Shown in pieces: positions 41,560 to 55,495 of a stretch of 64,000 nt of DNA. The translations under genes and the position numbers were made by a program. This DNA is from Neocallimastix lanati (nom. inval.). Lineage: Eukaryota > Neocallimastigomycota > Neocallimastigomycetes > Neocallimastigales > Neocallimastigaceae. Location: the NCBI GenBank assembly GCA_016946835.1, contig JACVTC010000131.1, forward strand, positions 448,501 to 512,500, given 5' to 3'. Below the pieces are notes generated by a model. The model was not told where the DNA came from and searched no databases. It worked only from the letters and a program-made list of their open reading frames with translations. Position 1 is the stretch's first letter; each line of letters opens with the position of its first letter.

Positions 41560-41913
41560 TAACAACAACAACAACAATAATAATAATAATATTGATGATG
41601 ATGTTCAAATTATTGACAATGATGATGATGATACCATTTCTCTTAACAATATACCAAAAACTATTATATCATCCGTTATCAAATATTTAACCCAATTCAA
41701 AGAAAAATTAAATAAATCTATAAAACTTACAAATGAATTTATTCAAAATTTAAATGATGTCATTTCACTAATGACCGATAAATTAAATCAATATTATAAG
41801 AAAGTTGAAGTCTTATTAAAAAATATAAGACTTTTATATGAAGATTTAAAGATTGAAAAATCAAAACAGTTAAAATTAGAAATTGATAAATTAGAAAATA
41901 TTCCTATTGTAAG

Positions 41914-41972
<59 letters not shown>

Positions 41973-42853
41973 TTATTTTATTTATTTATTTATTTATTTA
42001 TTTTTTTAATCATAAAAATAATAAAATAAAATAAAATTATGAATATATATTAATTTTTAATACTATTCTTATTAATTAAATAATTTTTAAATTTATAAAT
42101 TAATATATATATATTATATTAATATTATTATGAATAATTATATATATATATTTAATTTTTCATTTATTGTAATTATTATTAATGTCATTAATATTATATA
42201 CATATATATTGTAACATATATGTCCTTAATTAGTATGAAGAAGAGTTAAAAAATTTATCAAAAATGTGGCAAGATACACAGAAAGAAAGAGTTGATAGTG
42301 TAATTAAATAATAATAATAATTAATAAATAGACAACAGTCAAAATAAAATATTATAAATTAATTATACATATATATAGTTTCAATGTGCTTTAATTAACA
42401 ACTTTTTTTTTTTTTTTTTTTTTTATTTATAGGCTTATAATAAATTAAAACAATTAATTAATAAATGTTGCTTAAGTCAAGGGGAAATCGATGAGATTAA
42501 TAGTAATCTTACAAGTAAGTTTATATATTATATATTATTATTTGTATATATAATTATATAAGTAAAATATATTTATAGTCATATGTGTAATGTTTAAAAA
42601 TATTAACATAAAACTATTATTATTTAATTTATTTAAAAATTTATAAATGAATAAATAATAATAATAATAATAAAAAGATTTATATCTTCCAAGTTCATTA
42701 GAATTTATTAATAATGAAATAGAAAGATTGACCAATCATTATGAAAAATATAAAGTAATTTATGAACTTATTGATGAACGCTATACATTAATTGATGTAA
42801 TTATTTTAATCAAATATATTTATATGATATTATAAAAATAATAATTGTTTTTT

Positions 42854-42952
<99 letters not shown>

Positions 42953-43272
42953 TACCTACATACATACAATATAAATAATTTATTATTAATAAAATATATT
43001 ATTTTATTATTATTATTATTATTATTAATTATAACTATATATATATATATAATTATAATAATAACAACAACAATGATAATAGAAAATGATAAAATTTGAA
43101 GAAACAGCGTCTGATCCAATGAGATTAAAGGGTAGTTCTTTTAGATTGATAGAAGAAGAAAAATTTCGAAAAAATTCTTTTCCAACGCTTGTTCGTTTAG
43201 AAGAAAAGTTAAAAGACTACTTGATAAATGAAGGTAAATTAAATATAATTATTAATTATAATTATTAATTTT

Positions 43273-43320
<48 letters not shown>

Positions 43321-43736
43321 TCATATTAATAAAATATTATTTTAATGCATATAAATATATACTAATTTTATTATTAATTACTATTTTTATATTAATAATA
43401 AATAGAATATTGTGATTTTTGTTATGAAGGTCAACTTTATTATGATATTTTAGAAAATGAAATTGAAAATAGAGTTTTTAATGAAGCCATGTTTCATATT
43501 AATAATCAAGTCACCTATAGACCTAAGAAGAGACCTTCCATTATCGATAAGAAAAAAATTAATCCAAATAAAAGGTTAATAATAAAAAAAAAAAAATTAA
43601 AATTAATATTTAAAATTTAAAATTTAAATCATATATTATATATACATATATATATTTATTAAAATTTGAAAAAAAAAAAAAAAAAAGAGTTATATATAGC
43701 GAATTCAATAATTAATTAAACAATTACTAACCCTCC

Positions 43737-43777
<41 letters not shown>

Positions 43778-44065
43778 ATTAAAAGTATTTTAATAAAAAG
43801 TCCTAATTCAGCAACCACTCAGTCTAGTAGTGATATTCCAAAAAAATCTATTAAATTTAAATCAAATACCTCTTCGTCAAATATATTGAAACCGAAATCA
43901 GATTACTCATCAGAAAATACTTTATCAAATAATACTAATATACAACGTAAAAGAAAAGCTTCCCTGTCTTCTTCACTATTACGGAAGAAACGAAAATCTA
44001 CTGTCGGATTAAAACCTAACAGTAGAAAATCATTACCTAGTTCCTTAGAAGTGATGAAAAAATAA
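39595..44065 (+). CDS. PRC1/Ase1/MAP65-family microtubule-bundling protein (12 exons, 734 aa)
   Basis: Exon model: 39595-39759, 39970-40053, 40253-40387, 40581-40676, 40821-40895, 41126-41908, 42234-42299, 42433-42514, 42678-42796, 43083-43233, 43406-43574, 43786-44065. All introns are GT...AG, phases match at every junction, and the total is 735 codons including stop. This family crosslinks antiparallel microtubules in the spindle midzone. The clearest signature is DPMRLKGSSF followed by LIEEEKFRK and a Pro/Leu-rich helix (exon 10, residues about 546-585), matching the conserved microtubule-binding part of PRC1, Ase1 and MAP65. Before it lies a long coiled-coil/helical rod; after it is a lysine/serine-rich basic tail (exon 12), as in the family. 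The N-terminal QLDEIKILWKQL helix also fits. Length is close to that of fission-yeast Ase1. An ATG at 39587 hits a stop after three codons, so 39595 is taken as the start. Exon 6 carries a Thr12 then Asn-rich run (from residue about 306). Confidence 0.83.
42858..42952. repeat. (AAT)n microsatellite in intron 9 of the PRC1/Ase1-family gene
   Basis: About 31 AAT units inside the intron 42797-43082. Confidence 0.93.
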
Positions 44066-44763
44066 TTAATAAATAAATAAATAAATAAAAAAAAAAAAAA
44101 GAGATAAAAAACTTTTTTTATCTTCATAATTTTTTATGTTCAATTTTATATATATTATATATATAAAATTAATATTATTATTAATACATATATTTATATT
44201 ATTATATATATATATTTTATTAATAACACATTATTGTATTTTTATTTTTATTTAATATTCTATTCTATTCTATTATTTTATTTTATTTTTTTTGTATTTT
44301 TTCTATATATTCATAACACTTTGTTCATACATATATTTCTTTTATATATTTCTTTTTCTTTTTCTTTTTTTTTTTTTTTATATATATATATTTTGAAATT
44401 TTTAATTTTTTTATTTTTTTAATTTTTAATTTTCAATTTTCAATTTTCAATTTTTATATTTTATTATTTAATTTTATTTTATCTTTTAATTCGTTTAAAA
44501 TGATTTATTTAACTATTACTATTGTTTTATTTTTTCTATTTATAAATTTTCTATTGTAAAATACTATAGATAATTAAAATGAAAAAAAAAATAAAAAAAA
44601 AAAAAATTTTTTTTTTTATTTTTTTATTTTTTCAGTAAATTAATAAAAAAATTTAATTTAAATATAAAAATTAAGTATTTTATATAATGTATGTAAATCT
44701 ATTAAAAATGATGTTCCATTTAATTAATGTTTATTGTTAATAATTAATAATTAATAATTAATA

Positions 44764-44803
<40 letters not shown>

Positions 44804-45126
44804 TTTACACTAATAATTTTTTTTTATTCATTTATTTATTTTCGAAATTAGATTTCAGATTTCAGATTTCAAAATTTAGAATTTAGAATTTAGAATTTAG
44901 AATTTATTAAAATTTTAAAAATTTTATTTAATAATTAATATTCAGTTTAAGTATCTTTTTTTTTTATTTTTTTTTTTATTTTTGTTTTTATTTTTATTTA
45001 TTTTTTTTCTTCTTTTCCATTTAATTTTCTCTTTTATATTTATTTATAATATATATATTATATATATATATCCTTTTTTTTTTTTTTTAAATTTTATTTT
45101 ATTTACTATATAATTATACCTTCTAT
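44066..45126. other. Intergenic spacer before METTL16-type gene
   Basis: TA- and T-rich, with a T run at 44769-44801 and short AATT/AGATTTC repeats near 44845-44905. No gene seen. It includes the 3' end of the upstream gene and the promoter of the next, with no recognisable element. Confidence 0.6.
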
Positions 45127-45453
45127 ATGCATCTACGTAATAAATATTATAATAATGCACCTGATTTTGTAAAATTAGCAAATTTATATCCTTCTTTAAA
45201 AAAATATATAAAATATAATCGCCATTCACACTCCAGAGTAGGTACTATTAATTTTAAAGATCCTAGAGCTTGTAGAGAATTAACTTACGCTTTGCTATGG
45301 TGTGATTTTAATATTCGTTTGGAAATTCCTTTGGATTCTCTTTGTCCTATCATACCTGGTCGTTTGGATTATATCCATTGGATCGAAGATTTAATCCTCA
45401 GTGATAATTCATTAAATAGTATTCATAATAACAACAAAAGCAACAACAACAAC

Positions 45454-45502
<49 letters not shown>

Positions 45503-46476
45503 TTGTTATTAATGCTGACATCACCAAAGATAAAAAAAATAATAGTAATAATAATAAAGACGATGTAATATTCACAAATGAAAACAATACAAGTCATGAT
45601 AATATTTTAGATTTTCAAATTAAAGGAATTGATATTGGAACTGGTGCTTCATGTATATACCCGTTATTAGCATGTAGGCTCCATCCTAAATGGAAAATGG
45701 AAGCTCTGGAATTAAATGAAAGAAGTTATGAATATGCAAAAGATAATATTGAAAGAAATAATTTAAAAAGTCAAATAACTATTAGAAAAGTGAAAAATGA
45801 ACAACAAATACAGCAACAACAAGGCCATAGTAGTAGTAGTAGTTCCTGTAACGCTTTAGCTTTCTTGTCAAAAAAAATTAAAAAAAAAGATTCCATATTT
45901 GTATTTACAAAGGCCGCACTGAATTCCGAACCCCAAAATGATAAAGTAAATTATAATAAATTAATGTCTTTGCTTATTGCGCCGGATTATGATTTTTGTA
46001 TGTGTAATCCGCCCTTTTATTCTTCAGAATCGGAAATGGAACAGTGCAAAGATTTTAAGGTAGAGGAACCCCATTCAGTATGTACAGGTTCATCTTTTGA
46101 GATGTTAACGGATGGCGGTGAAGTTCAATTCATTACTGGTATTATTAATGATAGTATTGAACAATATAAAAGAAGGAAAAAATCTGTTAAAAAATTATAT
46201 AAATTATTTTTAACAACAAAAAGTTGTAATCTTTTAAAGAGACAATTAATTCTTAAAAATAATAATAATAAAGAAAGAAAAAGTTTAAAGAAAGGATTAA
46301 TAGTTCGTTGGTATACTTCATTAATTGGTAAAAAAAGTAGTATGGAGCCTTTAATAAATTATTTAAAATCACAGAAATATGTTAAGGAAGTTAAAACAAC
46401 AAATTTTAAACAGGGTAAAACCGTGAGATGGGCAATTGCTTGGTCATTAAAAACTATTAAATATCCTTCTCTATAA
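45127..46476 (+). CDS. METTL16-type RNA N6-adenosine methyltransferase
   Basis: Family members methylate adenosine in U6 snRNA and related hairpins, using S-adenosylmethionine. The 449-codon single exon begins with the conserved MHLRNKYYNNAPDFVKLA. It continues with VGTINFKDPRACRELTYALL (about 38-57) and IPLDSLCPIIPGRLDYIHWI (about 67-86), the N-terminal RNA-binding module. The SAM-binding loop is GIDIGTGASCIYPLL (166-180) and the catalytic motif is CMCNPPF (290-296). RWYTSLIGKKSSMEPL (393-408) and FKQGKTVRWAIAWSL (426-440) complete the fold. Three inserts enlarge it compared with the animal catalytic domain: an Asn-rich run at about 100-160, a Gln/Ser-rich segment at about 222-280, and a basic segment at about 344-388. 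The C-terminal vertebrate-conserved region of animal METTL16 is absent. The first Met matches the family N-terminus, so the start is secure. Confidence 0.95.
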
Positions 46477-47084
46477 TAAAATTAAAATTAAATTTTACAT
46501 ATATATATATTAATAAGGAAAATAATAATAATAATAGTTATATATATATATATATATATAATTATTATTTTCCTTATTTTTATTATTATTTCCTTACAGA
46601 TATATATATATATATATATATGTAATTATTTTTTTAATTTTTATCATAAAATAATATTAATGTTTGTAATTAAAAATTATATAATAAATAATATATAAGT
46701 TTTTATTATATATAAAAATTTAGATTTTTATAATGGAAAATACATTATATATATTTTTTATTTTTTTATTTTTATTTTTATTTTTTTTCTAAAAATATAT
46801 ATATATATATACTTTTTAATATCTACATATATATATATATATATATATAAATTCTATACTTTTAAAAAAAAATTTTTTTTTAATTTGAAATTTATTTAAT
46901 ATTATACAATTATAAAATAAATAAATATCTAAATATCTAAATATATATTTAAATAAATAAATAATAATAATAATAAAAAAAAGATATAAAAATTATATGT
47001 AATAAAAAAGAAATTATTAAATTATTTTGAAAAGAAAAGAATTAATTAATTAATTAATTAATTCATGTATAAATAAATAAATAA

Positions 47085-47119
<35 letters not shown>

Positions 47120-47138
47120 AATTGTTCTAAATAAATAA

Positions 47139-47173
<35 letters not shown>

Positions 47174-47374
47174 AAATAGAATTAAATATTAAGTGTTATA
47201 TGTTAAAATTATTTCTATTATTATTTCTAATTCTTTGTATATTCATAAAATATACAACTAAAATAAAATAAATAGTGAAATAATATAAAAGAATAAAGTA
47301 TTAATAAAAATAAATTAAATAATTATAATAATAAAAAATATAAGTAATAACTTCTTGTATAATTAATTTAATTT

Positions 47375-47407
<33 letters not shown>

Positions 47408-47568
47408 ATTATATATATATATATATATATATATATTAGTTTCTCTTTAAACATTTTTTTTTATTCTATTTTTTTTATTCTATTTTTTTTTTTTTTTTTT
47501 GAAAAATATATATATTAATTTTTCTTTAAATACTTTTTCCTTAGTTTACTGTATTTCTTTACCTTCTT
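46477..47568. other. Spacer between convergent genes
   Basis: About 1.1 kb of TA-rich DNA between two genes that point at each other. It contains the inverted repeat listed next, a TTAA-type array at 47041-47062, an AATA array at about 47086-47116, T runs at 47142-47166 and 47383-47407, and (TA)n tracts. Confidence 0.65.
46512..46578. terminator. Inverted repeat between convergent genes, possible shared 3'-end signal
   Basis: Perfect 18-bp arms AATAAGGAAAATAATAAT (46512-46529) and its complement (46561-46578) surround a 31-bp spacer that is mostly (TA)n. It lies 35 bp past the METTL16-type stop codon. The hairpin is certain from sequence. Its action in transcript 3'-end formation is a guess from position. 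Confidence 0.4.
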
Positions 47569-48312
47569 TTAAAATGAATTTCTTTTGTTTTTATTAACTT
47601 TTTCATATTTAATTGGAGTTTGTATCAGTGATGGCGGTGAGTTATTCATTACTATGACGTTATTCGGTGTTGAAGTAGCTATGCTGGCATTGTTGGTTTC
47701 ATTAACAGATGTACCTAGGTTTATATTCGTTGTTGTTGAGAAGTTATTGGGATTGGTATGACTAATGATATTATTATTACCTACATACATATTCATATTC
47801 ATTATTGAAGTGGTGACGACTGGTGGCGAATTTGTTGTCATGCTTTGATAGGCTATTGGTAGAGTCGGAAAGCTTGGAATTGAATTGATATACAGATTAT
47901 TATTATTAGTATTATTCATGGAATTATCTAAAAATGTAGATAATTCGTTTGGAATACTCTTAAGATCAATGGTATTTGGATTGAATGTTGTAGTAGTCAT
48001 CGTCGTCATCGTAGGTGCTGCAGTATTGAGAGTTGCTGTTAAAGTCGTGGGGGTGGTGCGATTGGAGGTAGTGGTATTAATGTTAGATGTGTAAGTAGAA
48101 GAATTAGTCATCACTCCTATATTACTAAGTGGTGGATACATATTCATATTCATATTCATATTCATATTCATATTAAATATATTATCGGTTGGTGTAGAAT
48201 TAAATATACCCGGACATTGGGAAAGATTCGTGATAGTGGTAGTGTTAGTAGTTGTCTCATTAATTTTATTTATATCAGTGGCTGTCGTAGTTGGTTTTAT
48301 ATCAATTATTAA

Positions 48313-48370
<58 letters not shown>

Positions 48371-50864
48371 GTTGTAATAGTAGTGTTATTAGTATTATTA
48401 GTATTAGTAGTAGTACTAGTAGTAATGGTAGCAGTAGAATTTTCATAATTAGTTGATGGTAATGTGATTGAATTAACATTATTCCGTGGTAAGGTGTTAT
48501 TATAAGCCATTGTTTTATCCGTACTTTTACTGTTACATTCATCATTACTATTGAAGTTGCTGCTGCCACAAAGAGAAGATAATATTTGATCAGTACTTTC
48601 AATGGATTTCATAAGAAGGTCTTGATTTGAATCTAATTTTTGTAAATCAATGTTTAATTCTATGTCTGATATGTCAATGTTCATAGCTTCCTCTGTCATC
48701 TTATCTAAAATTGGATCATCCATTATTTTGGAAATAAGTGTTTGAGAATCAATACTATTTATATCTAGAATGGGAGATGTCACTTTATTATTTGAAGTTA
48801 CCTCTGAATTATTATTATTATTATTATTAGTAATACCAGTAGTAGTAGTAGTAGTAGTATTTAATGTTTGATTTTTTTCCACTTCTAAGTTTTCTGTTTT
48901 AATAGATGCATTGGTATTAGTAGTAGTAACTGTAGTAGTAGTAATAGTAGAGGGAGTAGTAGAGGTAGTAGTGGTTGATTCTGTAGGCTTATGTTGAGAT
49001 TGAGATTTGGATTGATTTTGAATTGGTGTTTGAGTTTGAATTGAAGTTTGAGTTTGATTTTGAGTTTGATTTTGAACTTGAATTGGAATTTGAGATTGAA
49101 GTTGAACTTTTGGAATAGATGGAATTGATTGAATTGATTGAATAGGCATGATGGGGGAAATAGATTGTGAGGATAATGGTGTAGTTATAGGTACAGGTAA
49201 TGATACAGAGGATGATACAGGTACAATTAATTGAGGTGGAGATGGGGTTTGTGATTGCATTTGAACTTGAATAGGTAATGATGTTGCCTTTTGAGAAGAA
49301 TGTGGAGATGGTTGTTGATATTGAGTTTGAAGTGATAATGAAGATGGAAATTGAGTAGATAATGAAGATGGTAATGAAGATGGCAGTTGAGTGGATAATG
49401 AAGAAGATAATGGTGATAATTGTGAGGTTAATTGTTCAGGTATCTGTGTTGGATATGGAGATGGCATTTGTTGTTGTAATTGAAGTGATGATAATTGTTG
49501 TTGTTGTTGTTGTTGTTGATATTGTTGATATTGAAGTTGAACTGCTTGTGATTTTTGTTGTTGTTGCTGTAATGATTGAGAATGTGGTTGCTGCTGTTGT
49601 TGATAAAGTATTTCATTATTTAAAATCATACCTGAATATTTTTTTATTATATATGTTAATTAATTAATATATATATATATATATATATATACAAGTGTTA
49701 ACGTAAATTAATATAAAATATATATATATATATATATTATTTATAGTTATATTTTTATTTTTATTTTTATTTTTATTTTTATTTCTACTTTTATTTCTAT
49801 TTTTATTTCTATTTTTATTTCTATTTTTATTTCTATTTTTATTTCTATTTTATTATGTTATATCAATATATGTATATATATACCTTGGTTAAATGAATAA
49901 GATAAATTATTTGTAGGATTAATATATTGAACCATTAATGGATTATTTTTATTTGCTGCTAAAGATATACAATTCATATTATTATTGTTTATTAACATAT
50001 TATTATTGTTTATTATCATATTATTATTGTTTATTAACATATTATTATTATTTTTTGATGGGTTGTAATTATTTTTTGATGGAGTGGTTATATCAATTTT
50101 ACTATTATCTATTAATTCTTCCTCATTATTTTGATTCGTCATTCTCAATTTTAATCGTTTTTGAATGTTGAATTTTAAATTTTTTTTCTCTTTCATATGT
50201 ACTACATCTGAAAATTTTGATGAAACAGTTTTGTTGGAATCCTTTTTTAGTTCTTGTTTTAATTTTTCTAATTTCTCCTTTTTCTGAACTCTTAGTTTTA
50301 TTTTATTATGAAGCGTTTGTTTATGATTTGATAAATTATACCCATTATTATTATTTAAACTTTTGAGTTCATCATATTCTAGTGAGTTTAAGTCTTCAAA
50401 TTCATCAGTAAAATTAGTATTTGAATTCTTTTCAGGTATATATTTCATATAATTTAGTGAAGATGGTGACTGTTGTGTAAGACTGTATTGTTTTACACTA
50501 TTTATACTATTTATGTTATTAATTGTGGTATCTTGATTTAATAATGAAACATTCTTTTTGCTATCATTATAAAAATTGTTACCCATTAAAGAATAGTTTT
50601 GGGATATCATATGTGACTGAGAAGTACTAATTCCATTATCTTTTATAATATTACTCATTAAAGTTGGATTATCATTTCCTATTGCTGGTAAATTATATAT
50701 ATCATGTATCTGATTATCATAAGATATTCCAACTACCATTGGGCTATTAACACTATTATATACATTTTTATTCAAATTAGTTTTATCATTTGTTTCTAAT
50801 ACTATTTACATTAATTTATATATATATATATATAAATATATATATATTTATTTATTATATTTAC

Positions 50865-50898
<34 letters not shown>

Positions 50899-52057
50899 AA
50901 ATAAAAATATAAAAATTTAATATTAATAATAATAATCATTAAATATATATATATATATACGTATATTATTATATGATTGTATTAATATTTGATATATTGT
51001 ATACCATTGTTTAATTGCATATAATTATTAACTGTAGTTACATCATTAGATGTATATGATTTAGGGGTTGCTTGAAATGAAGATATCGGAGAATTTATTA
51101 ACATCGTAGAAGTTGAATTCGATGGAGCAAGAAGATTATTATTCAGAGATACTCTGTTATTTCCATTATTTATATAAGTACTACTACTATTACTACTACT
51201 GCTGCTACTATTAGTATTATTAACATGACTATTATTTTTTCTATATTTAACATAATATTTATTATAACCACTGTTAGGATTACTTCCTCCTAATTTTTTT
51301 ACTCTTCGATAGTATAGATTACATGAAGGATAGTATTGTCCATAACTATTTGAATTAATTAGAGTCTGAGGATATGAATTAGGAATTGAAATATTTGAAA
51401 TTCCTTCTTGTGTATTGGATGATTTATAATATATATGATAGGGATGATGATTATAAACTTTATTTGATGGAAATACTGATCTTTTTTGCTTATAAAGATT
51501 ATTTTCTTTTGATTTGATATGATTATGATTTTTTTTGAATATATAACGTGATGGCTTATTAACAGTAACTACTGTTGAGGATGGAAGTGATGACATGCTA
51601 TTTGAATATATCATTTTATTTTCAGGTGATCCAACTTCTCCTACTCTTAAAATTGATTGTGAACTGTATGAATTACTAGTAATATGTGAACTTTTTTGAT
51701 TACTATCCAGAGTTGTTGACATTTCGCTTCTAGAGCATGAACTATCTTCAACCATAAAATTCTCTTTAATTGTACTAATTTCTTTTGACTCAATAGATTT
51801 TTGATTCTCTTCATTCAATTGCTTATCTGGAACTTCTTTTTTTATATCTTTCTGATCATTATCAACTATTGGTTTTAATGCATTATTACTGATTACTGGA
51901 CTCTTATTTTCTTTAATCAATGGAAGTCCATTATTTGTATTTTGTTCTTCTTTTACTATTGTATTATTGGCTTTTTTCATCTCTTTTTCCTAATATATAA
52001 AATTCATAATAATATAATATTAAATTTATATTATTTTAAAAATTTTATTTATTATGA

Positions 52058-52106
<49 letters not shown>

Positions 52107-54454
52107 TATATATAAATATATGTATATATGTATTTTATACTAGTAATTACATTTTTCATTTCTTGTTTTTTAAGTAAAATTTTAATTTTTTTTCCTAAAA
52201 GTACTTCACTTTCATCTTCTTCTTTAAAAGATTTAATCTTTATATCTATGCTTTTATCATCATTTGTAATTTTTGAATTCACATTATTTTCATTTCTATT
52301 TATTTCTTTATTTTCGTTTATTTCTTTTTTGATTTCTTTAACGTCACCAGAATTGTTATCATGCTTTGTTTCTTCATTTAAAGACATTGTTAAATTTTCT
52401 GTTTTTATTATTGGTAAGAGATCATTTAACTTCTCTTCAAGTATTTGTGATATATTTAGTTTATTATTTTCTAATGATAAATTAAATTCTTTTTTAAATT
52501 CTTTTTCATCTATATCCATAAGAGATACTTCTTTTGTATTATTATCATTTATTGTGTTTTTATTTATAATCATTTTGGTCTTCATATTAATTTCTTTATT
52601 AATTTCAGTTAAAATTTCATTATTATTATTTTTAACATCATTATTATTATCATGAATGCCATCTCTTTTATTATTTTCACTACTAAAAATATTATTAGTA
52701 GCCATTTCATTATTTATTGTAATTGTTGAAGTATTAGTATTGGTTTTAGCAATACATTTAATAATGTTATCTCTTTTACTAATATTTGTTTCTTCATTTA
52801 TTAATTCAATTTTATTTAAATTATTTAGGTTATTAGAATCAAATGAACTTGGCAGAGCAGAGTAATCAATAGAAGTATCTATTGAATTAGAAGATGAATC
52901 ATTTTCTGAATATTTAAAATATTGTTTTAGATATTGAATCAATATATAATAATGAAATATTGTATTATAATTAAATATTATTAATATATTATAATTAAAT
53001 ATTATTAATATATTATAATTAAATATTATTAATATATTATAATTATTATTAATATTATTATTATAAATATTATTATTATAAATATTATTATTATTATAAA
53101 TATTATTATTATAAATATTATTATTATTATAAATATTATTATTATAAATATTATTATTATTATAAATATTATTATTATAAATATTATTATTATTATAAAT
53201 TTATTATTATAAATATTATTATTATAAATTTTATTATTATTATAAACATTATTATTATAAATATTATTAGTTATTATTAGTTACTAATAATATTTAATAT
53301 TTATTATTATTATAAATATAATTATTTATTATTATTTATTATTAATATTATTTATTATTATTATTATTATTATTATTTATTATTATTATTATATTATTTT
53401 TTATTATTATTTATTATATATTTTTTTTTATTATTATTTATAATTAATATTTATTACTTTTTATTTGTTATTTTTTAATATTATATATTAATTTTTATTA
53501 ATTAATATTTTTACCTTCTTTTATGCATTTTAATTTTTCTAATTTTTCTTTTTCATTTATATCTTCATTTTTAATTGAGTAATCATTCAATTGAGATATA
53601 GTGGATGGTTTATAAATATCCATGTTACAAATGTTTTCCAAAAGTTTTGTTGGTTGATTTGTTAATTCTTTTGAATCTGTGTTTAAAGATGATTCATTCT
53701 CTTTAAAATTTACATATATATTATCGTCACTATTCTTTTTAACCGATTCCATTTTATTTAATTCTAATTCAGAATAAGAAGGAATGAAAGACAAGGATGA
53801 TGATGGTGTATATGGAAATTGAAAAATTTCATTTGAATTTATACTTTTTTTTATATTTATTTCTTCATTATTTAATTTTGTTGTTTCCTTAGATACCAAT
53901 GAATTTGGTTTTTTCGTATTGACTAAAGGAAGTACTTGTAAATTTTCACTAGATAATATTGGAGAAGTGAGATAAATAGATTTTAGATCTATTTGATTAA
54001 TCGTGGTTATTAATGATGGTTTTGTCATTGAATTATTTGTTGTAGATAAATTCGTTTCCGAAAGAGATGAATTTGATACTGACGGGGATAATTTATATAG
54101 GTCATTTTTTGATTCGATATTATTCTTAGTTGAACTTATTGTTGTTAAACTGAGAACTGGAGAAGGTGCTATAGAATATTCATTGCTATATTTTGATTTT
54201 TTTTTATCATTTGTATTATAAATTTCATTATTATTATTTTTACTATACTTATGATTGTTGTTGTTGATTTTATTGTTATTAACATTATTGCTATTATATA
54301 ATTCTTTTATATTATTAGGATCAAGAATATATTTATTACTTATTAATTCATTATTTTCATTTTTATTATTAGAATCTCTTCTGTTATATAATGATGACTT
54401 AGACATTAGTATATTGGAGGATGAATTTGAAAAATTATCTTTTATAAACTCCAT
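47569..54454 (-). CDS. Large Ser/Asn/Gln-rich protein of unknown function (5 exons, 1884 aa)
   Basis: Minus-strand exon model: 54454-53515, 52905-52151, 51989-51005, 50795-49884, 49631-47569. All introns are GT...AG and phases match at every junction, giving 1885 codons with stop. No known domain was recognised. Most of the protein is Asn/Ser-rich and probably disordered. Exon 4 (50795-49884) has a Lys-rich helical segment with related pieces LHNKIKLRVQKKEKLEKLKQ and KFNIQKRLKLRM, and three or more MINNNN-type repeats. Exon 5 (49631-47569) opens with Gln runs, then SSLSTQLPSSLPSSLSTQFP-type repeats, an acidic helical patch (SKIMDDPILDKMTEEAMNID), poly-Asn and (NM)n. Short IKTE, IKKE and VKEE stretches resemble sumoylation sites. 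The composition suggests a nuclear transcription cofactor; this is inference from composition only. It converges on the METTL16-type gene. Confidence 0.75.
49747..49855. repeat. TTTATTTCTATT-type 12-bp tandem repeat in intron 4 of the large minus-strand gene
   Basis: About five TTTTTATT units, then five 12-bp TTTATTTCTATT units. They end about 28 bp below the splice donor at 49883. Confidence 0.85.
52906..53514 (-). repeat. Tandem repeats filling intron 1 of the large minus-strand gene
   Basis: Three 24-bp units of the type TATTAATATATTATAATTAAATAT (about 52974-53045) are followed by a long array of ATTATTATAAAT and ATTATTATTATAAAT units (about 53046-53260), then degenerate ATT repeats. The whole 609-bp intron is simple sequence. 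Confidence 0.85.

Positions 54455-55495
<1,041 letters not shown>

Noticed and set aside
43903-44127. Minus-strand 74-codon frame over the last exon of the PRC1/Ase1-family gene
   Set aside because: Antisense shadow of the basic C-terminal tail.
47885-49667. Plus-strand and alternate minus-strand frames inside the large minus-strand gene
   Set aside because: Antisense or shifted readings of Asn/Gln/Thr codon runs; the spliced minus-strand model explains the whole region.
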